The notes under the pieces: generated by a model
Seen by the model: the letters and a program-made list of their open reading frames with translations, nothing else
Told to the model about the DNA's origin: nothing
The model's database searches: none
DNA from: an uncultured Solirubrobacteraceae bacterium
GTDB lineage: Bacteria > Actinomycetota > Thermoleophilia > Solirubrobacterales > Solirubrobacteraceae
Length of the DNA stretch: 64,000 nucleotides
NCBI GenBank assembly: GCA_902806175.1
Contig: CADCVQ010000017.1
Span: 20,295-84,294, forward strand
Reading direction: 5' to 3'
Program-made: the position numbers and the translations under genes
Shown: piece after piece, positions 33,131 through 41,708 of the stretch
Numbering within the stretch: the stretch's first letter is position 1
How the letters are laid out: each line of letters begins with the position of its first letter

Positions 33131-33637
33131 CTAGGTGTCGGCGTCGACGCCGATCTCGCGCAATCCGTGCGTGTCGACGTCGTAGACGAAGCCCCGCACG
33201 AGGTCGCGGTGCAGCACGAACGGCGATCGGCGCACGCGCAGGATCGACTGGCGCACGTCGGCTGCGACATCGGTGAAGGACTCGATCGCAAACGCGGGCG
33301 CCACCCCCGTCGCCGCCTGCAGCTCCGCACGGAAGCCGTCGTCGGTGAGCGTCTGCAGGCCGCAATCGGTGTGGTGGATCAGCATCACGGCGCGCGTTCC
33401 GAGCCGCCGCTGCGACACCGCCAGCGAGCGGATCACGTCATCGGTGATCACCCCGCCCGCGTTGCGCAGGATGTGCGCCTCGCCCTCGCGCAGGCCCAGC
33501 GCCCTGAAGACGTCCAGGCGCGAGTCCATGCACGTCACGATGACGAGCCGTCGCCTGGGCCGCACGCTGAGATGCTGGACGGGCAGTGAAGCCGCGAAGG
33601 CCTCGTTGTTGTCCAGCAGCTCGTCGATGACGTCCAT
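33131..33637 (-). CDS. beta-class carbonic anhydrase
   Basis: The 168-aa enzyme has zinc ligands Cys36 (CMDSR motif), His89 and Cys92 (HTDC), with the Asp38-Arg40 dyad that controls zinc access. ILRNAGGVITDDVIRSL is the usual second block. It converts CO2 to bicarbonate in the cytoplasm. The compact length fits the type II beta enzymes common in Actinobacteria. The ATG at 33637 is preferred to the upstream start at 33742, which lies inside the narK gene, because a TACGCT -10 precedes it and the extra residues are Arg-rich. narK on the same strand ends 61 bp upstream. Confidence 0.92.
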   Translation of the reverse strand: MDVIDELLDNNEAFAASLPVQHLSVRPRRRLVIVTCMDSRLDVFRALGLREGEAHILRNAGGVITDDVIRSLAVSQRRLGTRAVMLIHHTDCGLQTLTDDGFRAELQAATGVAPAFAIESFTDVAADVRQSILRVRRSPFVLHRDLVRGFVYDVDTHGLREIGVDADT

Positions 33638-33648
33638 CCGCGGCGCGA

Positions 33649-33654
33649 AGCGTA
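33649..33654 (-). promoter_or_regulatory. -10 element TACGCT of the carbonic anhydrase gene
   Basis: TACGCT is followed by 11 bases and the ATG at 33637. Confidence 0.45.
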
Positions 33655-33698
33655 ACCGGCGGCCGCGCGCGGCCCGTCCCTCAGTTGGACCGCTGGCG

Positions 33699-35240
33699 CT
33701 ACACCGATGCGTGCGCGAGGCTCGCGACCTTGTCGGTCGCAAAGCTGGTGCGCAGATAGAAGAACCACGTCATCGCCGCAAACACGAGGTACGCGATGAG
33801 AAAGACCCCCAGTGCCGGGATCGACCAGTCCGCCTGCGCCTGCGCGATCGCGAGCTTCTCGGCCGGGGCCTCCGCCGCCTTCACCGCTGCCGACACGCCG
33901 AGCGACGCCTGGCGGAAGATCACCTGGATCAGGAAGCCGCCGAACGCGCCGATCGCACCGGCGATTCCGATCACGGCCGCCGCCTGGTGCTTGTAGTCGA
34001 GGATCGTCTTCTTGACGTCGAGGTCCTTCTCTGCCGCCTCCTTGCGCCCGAGCTCGCTGAAGATCGCGGGGATCATCCGGTAGGTCGACCCGTTGCCCAT
34101 CCCGGCCAGCAGGAAGATCAGCATGAAGGAGCCGAAGAAGATCGGGAAGCTGTGCTCGTTGACGCCCATGATCGCCGTCAGCGTGAAGACCGCCTCGCCG
34201 AGAAAGACGGCGAGCGTCACCCGCGCGCCGCCGAGCCTGTCTGACAGCCAGCCGCCCAGCGGCCGCGCGACCGAGCCGATCAGCGCGCCCACGAAGCCCA
34301 GGCCGGCGAGGTAGGTCGCGATGAACGGATGCGCCGCGAGGAACTCCGGAAACGTGTTCTTGATGACGAGCGGCAGCGCGAACGCGTAGCCGATGAAGGA
34401 GCCGAACGTCCCGATGTAGAGCAGCGACATGACCCACGTCTGGCCGTGCCGCAGCGACTTCGTGTACGAGCCCGGATCGGCCTTCGCGTCGCTGATGCTG
34501 TCCATCCAGCGCCAGGCCAGGACAGCCGCGAGCACGATGAACGGCAGCCACATGAGCCCGGCGTAGGCGAGGTTGACCTCGTGCACCGGCAGCTTCACCG
34601 CCGCCGCCGGCACCCCGATGATGATCACGAGCGGCACGAGCAGCTGGGCGACCGCGACGCCGAGGTTGCCGCCCGCGGCGTTCAGCCCGAGCGCGGCGCC
34701 CTTGTGCTTCTCGGGATAGAAGAACGAGATGTTCGCCATCGACGACGAGAAGTTGCCGCCGCCGAAGCCCGCCGTCGCGGCGCACAGGGCGAGCACCCAC
34801 ATCTGGGTGGCGTGGCTCTGATCCAGCAGCCAGCCGCTGGGCACGAGCAAGGCCAGCAGGCACACCGGGATCAGCAGCAGCGACGCGCTCACACCGGTCC
34901 AGGCGCGCCCGCCGAACTTCGGCACCGCGAACGTGTAGGGGATCCGCAGCGTGGAGCCAACGAGGTTGGGCAGCGCGATCAGCAGAAACTGCTCGGACAG
35001 CGAGAGCGTGAACCCGGCGTTGGCGAGGTTGATGACGACGATCGTCCACAGCACCCAGATCGAGAAGCCGAGATGCTCGGCGAAGATCGACAGCGCGAGG
35101 TTCTTGCGCGCGATCCGCTTGCCGCCGGCCTGCCAGAACGCCTCGTCATCGGGCTCCCAGTCGTCGATCCAGCGTCCCCTGCGGCTGTACTGCGTCGTTG
35201 TCGCCGCAGCTGTTGGCGGCGTCTCGACAGCGGTGGTCAT
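33699..35240 (-). CDS. narK: nitrate/nitrite transporter, NarK family (MFS)
   Basis: The 513-aa major-facilitator protein has 12 predicted helices after a ~50-residue cytosolic start (RGRWIDDWEPDDEAFWQAGGKRIARKN). The NarK nitrate signatures are present: GFGGGNFSSSMANISFFYPEKHKGAALGLNAAGGNLGVA in TM5 (split over ~40 residues) and GSFIGYAFALPLVIK plus AGMGNGSTYRMIP later. Family members exchange nitrate for nitrite or import nitrate with protons. No nitrate reductase lies in this window. GAGAGGACGAC before ATG 35240 provides the ribosome site; an upstream start at 35285 adds Cys-rich residues and is less likely. Confidence 0.92.
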   Translation of the reverse strand: MTTAVETPPTAAATTTQYSRRGRWIDDWEPDDEAFWQAGGKRIARKNLALSIFAEHLGFSIWVLWTIVVINLANAGFTLSLSEQFLLIALPNLVGSTLRIPYTFAVPKFGGRAWTGVSASLLLIPVCLLALLVPSGWLLDQSHATQMWVLALCAATAGFGGGNFSSSMANISFFYPEKHKGAALGLNAAGGNLGVAVAQLLVPLVIIIGVPAAAVKLPVHEVNLAYAGLMWLPFIVLAAVLAWRWMDSISDAKADPGSYTKSLRHGQTWVMSLLYIGTFGSFIGYAFALPLVIKNTFPEFLAAHPFIATYLAGLGFVGALIGSVARPLGGWLSDRLGGARVTLAVFLGEAVFTLTAIMGVNEHSFPIFFGSFMLIFLLAGMGNGSTYRMIPAIFSELGRKEAAEKDLDVKKTILDYKHQAAAVIGIAGAIGAFGGFLIQVIFRQASLGVSAAVKAAEAPAEKLAIAQAQADWSIPALGVFLIAYLVFAAMTWFFYLRTSFATDKVASLAHASV

Positions 35241-35349
35241 GTCGTCCTCTCTCGCAGCACATCCGTACGACAGGCACCCCAGCACCCCGTCGTTTCGCAG
35301 CCGTGAGGGCCGTGTGTCGAGTGCGTGAACCGCCGGTTGCCGTCGTGCG

Positions 35350-37077
35350 TCAGCGGCGTGCGCGCACAGCGCGCAGATAGACGTCGCCCGAGCGGGCGCC
35401 GCCGTTGCGCCGATCGGCGGCGAACGCCACGCGGATGCGATGCAGCGCCGGCCGTCGCAGCGCCACCGGCGCCGAGAAGCGTCCGCGGCGCACTCGCACC
35501 GGGACGCGCGCGACGCCGTGCAGCCGCCCGTCCGATCCCTTGCGCGCGATCTCGAGCACGACCTTCGACCGGCGCGGGCGGATGCTGCCGCTGACGGTAA
35601 AGCGCCGCCGCGCGGTCACCCGCTTGGGCGCGCGAACGCGCAGCGCCGGCGCCACCTGGATGTCGACCGTCGGCGAGCTGACGAGCGTGCCGCCGGGCAG
35701 CTTCGCGACGGCCCGCAGCGTGCGCGAGTACTGCGTCAGCAGCGGCGTCGCCCACGCGCCGTCGCTGTTCGTCGTCGCGCGCGCGAGCGTGACGAAGCCG
35801 CTGCCGGCGGCGACCTGAACCACGATGGGCGTGCCGCCGAGCGGAGCGCCCGCGGATGTCGTGGCCAGGCCCGAGAGCTGCGCCGGTTGCGGGAAGTCCA
35901 GCGTGGGGTCGGCCGCCGCGAGCGAGACGGCGCCTGCCGGCGGGGCGAACGCGAACTGCGGCGCGAGCTCGGCCGCCCGGGCGCGGATCTGCGGCAGCTG
36001 GGCGAAGAACGCATCCCCGGGGCAGGCCGTCTTGTCGGCGTCGCGGTGGCCCGCGATGCGCTCGAACGTCACCGCTCGCCCCGGCGGGTAGCGATTGGAC
36101 GCCCCGCCTGCCGACGTCACGGTGACGCGCCCCGCGACCGGCGCTCCGTGCAGCGAGAGCTTCCAGGCCAGCAGCTCGGCGGTCGCGGCCACGCCGGCCT
36201 CGGTCTGCGGCTCCTGCGAGAACGTGCCGATGTTCGCCACGCCCGTCGAGACGCCGTTGTAGCCCTGCGCCTGGGCGCCGATGACGGGCTGGTCGATGCC
36301 GCCCGCGCGGCCCTCGAAGATCTGCCCGTAGCGGTCGACGAGGAAGTTGTAGCCGACGTCTCGCCAGCCGTTGTCGTCGCGGTGATAGCGGCAGATCGAG
36401 AGCACGATCGCTGCGCTGTCCTGCCGTGAGTACGTGTTCGCGTTGACGGTGTGGTGCACGTAGCCGAGCTGCACCTCGCCGTACGCCGGTGCGGCGCGCG
36501 GCTTGCACTGATCGCCGCCCCAGGCCTCGCGCGGGATGATCGCGGGGGCGGCCCGCCCGCCCGCGGGCGCCTGCGCGCGTGCCTGTGTCCCGGCGATGGC
36601 GGCGAGCGCGTCGTGGGCGCCGCGCCGCAGCGCCGTGCTCAGTCGGTCGGCGGCGGTCGCCGTTCCCGTGGCGTTGACGAAGCGCGCCCGCAATCCGCGC
36701 GGGCGTCCGTCGATGCGCAGCTGGTAGGCGTCCGCTCCTCCCGCCCAGACCGGCTCGGCGCCGGCGCCGCCGGCGTGGTCCTGCGCCATCAGCGTCCAGC
36801 GCTGCCAGCGCCCGCCCGCGTCGCGCACCCGGATGCGGGCCTGGCGCTCCTCGCCGTGCGCTGCACGCCGCCAGCGCAAGCCGACGAGATCAAAGCGCTT
36901 GGGCGCCCGCACGACCGGCGAGCGCCACGTGCCGTCACCCGCGCGCGTCCAGCGGCTCGCGTCGAGCGGCTGTCCGAACTCGACGACGCGCGGGACGAAC
37001 GGCCGCGACGACAGCGCCGGAGCGGCCAGCCAGACCAGTAGGCCGGCAGGCACGAGCAGTGCGGCGAGTCGTCGCAT
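35350..37077 (-). CDS. secreted PGRP/N-acetylmuramoyl-L-alanine amidase with Ig-like C-terminus
   Basis: The 575-aa protein begins with a signal (RRLAALLVPAGLLVWLAAPALS). Residues ~30-150 form a beta-rich domain. From ~180 an amidase_2/PGRP domain follows: AIIPREAWGG, YVHHTVNANTY with the first zinc His, GYNFLVDRYGQIFEGR, and AGHRDADKTACPG with the second His and Cys. These residues cleave the MurNAc-L-Ala bond of peptidoglycan. The C-terminal ~200 residues contain two Ig-like/carboxypeptidase-regulatory-like beta domains (DGAWATPLLTQYSRTLRAV and RRRFTVSGSIRPRRS). It probably acts in wall turnover or release of wall fragments. Confidence 0.9.
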   Translation of the reverse strand: MRRLAALLVPAGLLVWLAAPALSSRPFVPRVVEFGQPLDASRWTRAGDGTWRSPVVRAPKRFDLVGLRWRRAAHGEERQARIRVRDAGGRWQRWTLMAQDHAGGAGAEPVWAGGADAYQLRIDGRPRGLRARFVNATGTATAADRLSTALRRGAHDALAAIAGTQARAQAPAGGRAAPAIIPREAWGGDQCKPRAAPAYGEVQLGYVHHTVNANTYSRQDSAAIVLSICRYHRDDNGWRDVGYNFLVDRYGQIFEGRAGGIDQPVIGAQAQGYNGVSTGVANIGTFSQEPQTEAGVAATAELLAWKLSLHGAPVAGRVTVTSAGGASNRYPPGRAVTFERIAGHRDADKTACPGDAFFAQLPQIRARAAELAPQFAFAPPAGAVSLAAADPTLDFPQPAQLSGLATTSAGAPLGGTPIVVQVAAGSGFVTLARATTNSDGAWATPLLTQYSRTLRAVAKLPGGTLVSSPTVDIQVAPALRVRAPKRVTARRRFTVSGSIRPRRSKVVLEIARKGSDGRLHGVARVPVRVRRGRFSAPVALRRPALHRIRVAFAADRRNGGARSGDVYLRAVRARR

Positions 37078-37167
37078 CGGAGCATCAACACGATGACGGG
37101 CGCCGCGGTGCGGCGTGCAATCGGGGTTGCGCGTCCGGGCGCGGCCGCAGGGCCGCGTGTACCAGGC

Positions 37168-37842
37168 CTACGGGATCTTCTCGGGCGCCTTGTCGACCAG
37201 CTCTTCGCGGAAGACGCGCATCGCGTCGATCGCCTTGGGCGTGAACTCCCTGCAGGCGACGTAGTGGCGCCACGCGACGGCCGCGACCTCGAAGGGCATG
37301 TTCGTGTTGTTCTGCATGACGACGCTGTGGTACCCGCGGCCGCTGTCGTCGACGTCCTCGTTGAAGAGCCGCTCGAGCTGCGTGACCACGGAGCGTTCGG
37401 TGCCGCGGCGGTACTGCAAGAGGATCCGGCCGTGTTCGAGCGTGTGGACCCAGTTCGCGATCTCCGGCTCGTTGCCGGCGACGTAGATGCCGTCCGGCGC
37501 GGGCTCGGGGTTATGCGCGCCCGACGTCGGCGGGTTGGTCTTGAAGTCCGCCTCCGTGAGCTTCTCGGTCACGTGGTCCTCACCCTCGTTGGGAAAGGCG
37601 CGATAGACGCAGCCCGCCGCCTGGGCGGCGCTCTTGAGCTGGTCGTCGTCGACGTCTGCGCCGTCGTCGCCGCCCCCGCCGCTGGACACGGCGTAGGCGA
37701 CGCCCGCGATCACCGCGCAGGCGACGACGACACCGCCGATCAGCTGCAGCAGACGCGCGCGCTTGGCCTTCGCCGCAGCGGCGCGCTCGCGCTCCTCGCG
37801 CTCCTTGCGCAGGCGCTCCTTCTCTTCCTTGCGGCTGGACAT
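37168..37842 (-). CDS. membrane-anchored DUF3105 protein
   Basis: The 224-aa protein has a very charged cytosolic start (KEEKERLRKEREERERAAAAK), one membrane helix (LLQLIGGVVVACAVIAGVAYAV), and an extracytoplasmic DUF3105 domain. That domain carries HVTEKLTEADFKTNPPTSGAHNPEPAPDGIY, NWVHTLEHGRILLQYRRG and WRHYVACREFTP. The conserved NPPTSGxH and LEHG motifs contain histidines that suggest metal binding, but no function is established. The ATG at 37842 follows a TAGGCT -10 by 8 bases; the longer frame upstream is not expected to be translated. Confidence 0.82.
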   Translation of the reverse strand: MSSRKEEKERLRKEREERERAAAAKAKRARLLQLIGGVVVACAVIAGVAYAVSSGGGGDDGADVDDDQLKSAAQAAGCVYRAFPNEGEDHVTEKLTEADFKTNPPTSGAHNPEPAPDGIYVAGNEPEIANWVHTLEHGRILLQYRRGTERSVVTQLERLFNEDVDDSGRGYHSVVMQNNTNMPFEVAAVAWRHYVACREFTPKAIDAMRVFREELVDKAPEKIP

Positions 37843-37850
37843 CGGCGCAG

Positions 37851-37856
37851 AGCCTA
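37851..37856 (-). promoter_or_regulatory. -10 element TAGGCT of the DUF3105 gene
   Basis: TAGGCT is followed by 8 bases and the ATG at 37842. Confidence 0.5.
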
Positions 37857-37949
37857 GTGAATCGGTGGCGTGCGACGGCTCGCTTCTCAGGGCGCCGCCG
37901 CGGCGCGCCGGCTTCCAGCACTCGTCGAGGAAGTCAGCGATCTCGCCCG

Positions 37950-38000
37950 TCCGTACCGGGTATAGGCGATCTGCTGCCCGCCGTGACGAAAGCGGGCCAT
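37950..38000 (-). pseudogene. N-terminal remnant of an alpha/beta-hydrolase-like gene with its promoter
   Basis: TATGGT (38012-38007), exactly 6 bases, and ATG 38000 form the usual leaderless promoter here. The first 17 codons read MARFRHGGQQIAYTRYG, like the start of alpha/beta-hydrolase proteins. After that the frame loses resemblance and soon ends, so only the 5' end survives. The match is short and could be accidental. Confidence 0.3.
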
Positions 38001-38016
38001 CGCGCAACCATAACCT

Positions 38017-38045
38017 TCCAACCTCTGTCGACCACGCCGGTTGGA
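38017..38045. promoter_or_regulatory. inverted repeat upstream of the sigma factor gene
   Basis: TCCAACC and GGTTGGA form perfect 7-bp arms separated by 15 bases, 44 bases before ATG 38089. It may be an operator or a stem in the leader. Confidence 0.35.
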
Positions 38046-38088
38046 CAGGTGTGTCACGTTGTCAGCTGTGCGTGCCGATACCACACCC

Positions 38089-39600
38089 ATGGACGGGTTC
38101 GCCGCTTCTGCGCCGAGGTCGCGGTTGGCCCTGCCGCGCCGATCGCTGCACAGCGCCGGCGACGAGCGGCTCGTCGCGCAGATGCGCAGCGGCGACGAAG
38201 CCGCATCCCGCACCGCCTTCGAGGTTCTCTACGACCGCCACCATCGCGGCGTCCTGGCCTTCTGCCGGCACATGCTCGGCTCGATCGAGGAGGCCGAGGA
38301 CGCCGTCCAGCACACGTTCAGCTCCGCCTACCGCGCGCTCCTGCGCGACGATCGCGAGATCTCGCTGCGCGCGTGGCTGTACGCGATCGCGCGAAACCGC
38401 TGTCTGTCGATGCTCGCGGCACGCCGCGAGCAGGTCGCCCTGGACGACGTCGACGACGTGCTGCCGTCCACGACCGGCCTCGCGCTCGAAGTCGAGCAGC
38501 GCAGCGACCTGCGCGAGTTGCTCGCCGACATGCAGCGCCTGCCCGAGGACCAGCGCGCGGCGCTCGTCCTCGCCGAGCTCGAGGCGCACAGCCACAAGGA
38601 GATCGGCGACATCCTCGGCGTGCCCCCGGCGAAGGTCAAGGCGCTCGTCTTCCAGGCGCGGGAGTCGCTCATGATCCGCCGCCAGGCGCGCGAGACCTCC
38701 TGCGCGGACATCCGCGAGCAGCTGTCGGTGCTGCACGGCGGCGCGCTGCGCCGGCGCGAGCTGCGCCGCCACGTCGAGTCGTGTGAGGGCTGCCGGATGT
38801 TCGAGGCCGAGGTGCGCCGCCAGCGCGCCGGCATCGCCGCGCTGCTGCCGGTCGCCCCGACGCTCGCGCTGAAGCACAGCACGCTCGCCGCGGCGTTCGC
38901 GACGACCACGTCGGCCACCGCGGGCATCGGCACGATCTCGGGCGGGGGCGCCGTCGCCGGCGCCGTTGCCGTCGGCACGAAGGCGATGGGGATGAAGGCG
39001 CTCGCGGTGCTCGCAGTCGCCGGCAGCGCCGGTGGCGGCGGGTACGTCGCCGTCAACGAGGTCACCGATTCGCGCCGTGCTCCGGCGCCGGCTCCCGCCA
39101 AGCTGAGCCCCGCCCCCGGGCAGGCCCCGCAGCCGGCCGCGGTGACGCCGGTCGTCACGCCGAAGTCATCGTCCAGCGCTGGGCGCAGCGCCGCTGCCGC
39201 GACCGGCGCGACCGGCGCGCAGCGGCCCGCGGATCGCTCCGGCGGCCGCTCGTCGGCCGGCACGCGCGGCAACTCCGAGGCGGCGCGCGCGGGCAAGGCC
39301 ACCAAGGCCGATCGCGCCGCTGCCAGGAAGAACGGGCCGGCGTCGCGCAAGAACGCCGGCGCGTCCTCGCAGTCCAGTGCCCGGCGCGAAGCCGCGCAGA
39401 ACAGGCGCGATGCGCAACGCCAGGCGGCCCTCGAGCGGCGGGCGCGCGCGTTGCAAGAGTCGCTGCTGCGCAAGCGCAAGGCCGACGCGGCGCGAGCCGA
39501 GAAGAAGGCCGCTTCCGCCGCACCGCAGCGCCCGGCGCCCCCCGCGACGGCTTCGCCACAGGGCTCTGCCGCCCCGCTGGTGCCCGGCGCCGCCGGCTAG
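38089..39600 (+). CDS. ECF sigma factor fused to a zinc anti-sigma motif, membrane segment and long tail
   Basis: The 503-aa protein combines functions normally on two proteins. Residues ~25-110 are sigma region 2 (FEVLYDRHHRGVLAFCRHMLGSIEEAEDAVQHTF) and ~140-200 region 4 (LPEDQRAALVLAELEAHSHKEIGDILGV). Residues 205-235 carry a zf-HC2/ZAS motif (C205, then HVESCEGC with H228, C232, C235), as in redox or envelope-stress anti-sigma factors. A hydrophobic stretch at ~310-335 and a ~160-residue Ala/Pro/Lys/Arg-rich tail with a likely coiled coil follow. The sigma unit may be held at the membrane and released by proteolysis or zinc loss. ATG 38089 is chosen because sigma homology begins soon after. 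Confidence 0.82.
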   Translation: MDGFAASAPRSRLALPRRSLHSAGDERLVAQMRSGDEAASRTAFEVLYDRHHRGVLAFCRHMLGSIEEAEDAVQHTFSSAYRALLRDDREISLRAWLYAIARNRCLSMLAARREQVALDDVDDVLPSTTGLALEVEQRSDLRELLADMQRLPEDQRAALVLAELEAHSHKEIGDILGVPPAKVKALVFQARESLMIRRQARETSCADIREQLSVLHGGALRRRELRRHVESCEGCRMFEAEVRRQRAGIAALLPVAPTLALKHSTLAAAFATTTSATAGIGTISGGGAVAGAVAVGTKAMGMKALAVLAVAGSAGGGGYVAVNEVTDSRRAPAPAPAKLSPAPGQAPQPAAVTPVVTPKSSSSAGRSAAAATGATGAQRPADRSGGRSSAGTRGNSEAARAGKATKADRAAARKNGPASRKNAGASSQSSARREAAQNRRDAQRQAALERRARALQESLLRKRKADAARAEKKAASAAPQRPAPPATASPQGSAAPLVPGAAG

Positions 39601-39624
39601 GCCGGGCCGCCGCTGCGCGCTCTG

Positions 39625-39630
39625 TAGCCT
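39625..39630 (+). promoter_or_regulatory. -10 element TAGCCT of the SDR gene
   Basis: TAGCCT is followed by 10 bases and the ATG at 39641. Confidence 0.45.
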
Positions 39631-39640
39631 CGCTGCGTAC

Positions 39641-40501
39641 ATGGCTCGTGCTCGACGTCACCTCGACGGCCGCGTCGTCGCGATCACCGGCGCCGGTCGC
39701 GGCATCGGGCGCGCGACCGCGCAGGCCTGTGTCCGCGCCGGGATGAAGGTGTCGATCGGCGATCTCGACCTGCCCGCCGCGCAGCAGACCGCCGCCGACC
39801 TCGGCGACCGCACGATCGCGCTCGAGCTCAACGTCTGCGAGCGCGCCTCCGTCGGGCGCTTCATCGACGCGACCGAGAACCGGCTGGGCCCGATCGACGT
39901 GTTCATCAACAACGCCGGCATCATGCCGCTCGCGCCATTCGTCGAAGAGGAGGACGCCGTCGCCCGCCGCCAGGTCGACATCAACGTCCACGGCGTCCTG
40001 CACGGGATGAAGGAGGCGCTGGACCGGATGCTCCCGCGCGGCCGCGGCCACATCGTCAACATGGCTTCGACGGCCGGCCGGGTGGGCTTCGCCGGCGGAG
40101 CGACCTACTCGGGCACGAAGCACTTCGTCGTCGGCGTGAGCGAAGCCGTGCGCACCGAGCTGCGCGGCTCGGGGATCGAGATCACGTGCGTCATGCCCGG
40201 CGTCGTGAACACCGAGCTCGGCGCCGGGCTGCCGCAGGCGCGCTTCGTCGGCCACATCGAGGCGCCGATGGTCGCCGACGCGATCGTCGCGGCGCTGCAC
40301 TCGCCGCGCTTCGAGGTCTACGTCCCGCGCCGGATCGGGCCGCTCTCGAAGGCCGGCGCGGCCGTTCCCACCGTCGTGCGCGACGCGTTCGGCCGTCTGC
40401 TCGCGCTCGACCGCGTGCTCGGCCGGCCGGACCTCGACGCGCGCCGCTCCTACGAGCAGCGCGCCGCGCGCTCGGCCGGCGACCTCGAGTCCGGCGCGTA
40501 G
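39641..40501 (+). CDS. short-chain dehydrogenase/reductase
   Basis: The 286-aa classical SDR has the cofactor motif TGAGRGIGRATA, NNAG (INNAGIMPL), the catalytic Ser (NMASTAGR), and YSGTKH for the YxxxK pair. GDLDL after beta-2 carries an Asp that favours NAD(H) over NADP(H). An extra C-terminal ~50 residues (VYVPRRIGPLSKAGAAVPTVVRDAFGRLLALDRVL) resemble mycobacterial SDRs acting on hydrophobic substrates. The substrate is unknown. It has its own TAGCCT promoter and is followed 10 bp later by the methyltransferase gene. Confidence 0.88.
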   Translation: MARARRHLDGRVVAITGAGRGIGRATAQACVRAGMKVSIGDLDLPAAQQTAADLGDRTIALELNVCERASVGRFIDATENRLGPIDVFINNAGIMPLAPFVEEEDAVARRQVDINVHGVLHGMKEALDRMLPRGRGHIVNMASTAGRVGFAGGATYSGTKHFVVGVSEAVRTELRGSGIEITCVMPGVVNTELGAGLPQARFVGHIEAPMVADAIVAALHSPRFEVYVPRRIGPLSKAGAAVPTVVRDAFGRLLALDRVLGRPDLDARRSYEQRAARSAGDLESGA

Positions 40502-40511
40502 CACCCGCGGG

Positions 40512-41141
40512 GTGAGCCTCTACGGCCGCCTGTTCGCGCGCTTCTACGACCGCACGCTGGCCGTCAGCGAGGAGGCCGGGCTCGCCGCGCGCCGCGCCGC
40601 CGTGCTGGCGAAGGCCCGCGGCCGCGTGCTCGAGCTCGGCGCCGGCACCGGGCTGAACCTCGCGCACTACGACGCGGCCACCGTGACCGAGCTCGTCCTG
40701 ACCGAGCCCGAGGAGCCGATGCTGCGCCGGCTCATCCCGCGCGCGTCGGCCGGCGACCCGCGCGCGAGCGCGGTTCGCGCGCCCGCCGAGGAGCTTCCGT
40801 TCGCCGATGCGAGTTTCGAGACCGTCGTCAGCACGCTGACGCTGTGCACCGTCGACGACCTGGCCGCGGCGCTGGCCGAGGCGCGGCGCGTCCTCACCCC
40901 GGGCGGGCGCCTGCTCTTCCTCGAGCACGTCCGCGCCGGGGACGCGCGCGAGGCGCGCCGCCAGGACCGGCTCGCGCCACTGTGGCGGCGCGTCGGCCAC
41001 GGCTGCCATCCCAACCGCGACACGCTCGCCGCGATCGAGGCGGCGGGCCTGAAGATCGAGCACGTCGAGCACGACCGCTTCCCGAAGGCGCCGCGCATCG
41101 TCGCGCCGCTGATCAGCGGCAGCGCCGTCAGGCCCAGCTGA
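40512..41141 (+). CDS. class I SAM-dependent methyltransferase (UbiE/methyltransferase-11 like)
   Basis: The 209-aa protein has motif I VLELGAGTGLNLAHY, the acidic end of beta-2 (LTEPEEPML), PAEELPFADASFETVVSTLTLCTV (motifs II/III) and VLTPGGRLLFLEHVR. This resembles the small methyltransferases close to phosphatidylethanolamine or menaquinone methylation enzymes, but the substrate cannot be read from sequence. The start is GTG 40512, directly after the SDR stop, so the two genes probably share an mRNA. It converges on and slightly overlaps the broken winged-helix gene. Confidence 0.85.
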   Translation: MSLYGRLFARFYDRTLAVSEEAGLAARRAAVLAKARGRVLELGAGTGLNLAHYDAATVTELVLTEPEEPMLRRLIPRASAGDPRASAVRAPAEELPFADASFETVVSTLTLCTVDDLAAALAEARRVLTPGGRLLFLEHVRAGDAREARRQDRLAPLWRRVGHGCHPNRDTLAAIEAAGLKIEHVEHDRFPKAPRIVAPLISGSAVRPS

Positions 41142-41554
41142 CGTCGAGCTCGCCGGCGCCGAGGTATGCGGCGAGCCGCGCCGCCTCGGCCTGCGCACGA
41201 GCGCGCACAGCGGCGCCCGGATCGGAGAAGGGCTCGATCCGCACGGTGAGCGCGCCGCGCTTGTGCTCGTGGCTCCAGACGCCCTCGATGCGCCCGTCGA
41301 CGAGCAGCACGGGCGACAGCCAGCCCTGCGGCCGGTAGACCCGCGCACGCAACTGCCGTGCAAGCACGGCGTCCTCGCCGCGCGGCGCCGCGACGACGTA
41401 TGGGCGAAGGCGGGCAGCAGCGCTGCACCTGCGCATGCAGGCCGCAGATGCGCCGCACGACGTCGAGCCACTCCCCCGCCGGCGCGCGCTGCGCGAGCGC
41501 CTGGCGCTCCATCCGCCACGCCAGCACACTCTCCCGGCTCAGGGCTTCGGACAC
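41128..41554 (-). pseudogene. broken winged-helix DNA-binding (AlkZ/HTH_42-like) gene
   Basis: A leaderless promoter (TAGCAT 41566-41561, 6 bases, GTG 41554) and the N-terminal ~44 codons ([16 protein letters not shown] to GLHAQVQ) are intact and match the start of ~350-aa winged-helix proteins related to the AlkZ glycosylase. The next ~200 residues of the family are missing. The C-terminal part continues as ALLPAF in one frame and [18 protein letters not shown] through [21 protein letters not shown] in another, so a frameshift near 41404 adds to an internal deletion near 41420. The product cannot be functional. Confidence 0.75.
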
Positions 41555-41643
41555 GGCGCGATGCTACGCCGCATGCTCGCGCGGCCGCGCGGGAACTGGT
41601 CTAGGAGGGGGATATTCGCCATGTAGTGGGCTCACATTGAGCT

Positions 41644-41672
41644 TTGACGCGCCAGCGCGCGGTTTCTCTAAT
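41644..41672 (+). promoter_or_regulatory. sigma-70-type promoter of transketolase
   Basis: TTGACG (41644-41649) and TCTAAT (41667-41672) are separated by 17 bp. A second -10-like GATACT (41696-41701), 7 bases before ATG 41709, could start a leaderless form. Confidence 0.5.
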
Positions 41673-41708
41673 CCGCAGCGCGGGCGGAGGATGTTGATAC
41701 TTCACGCC

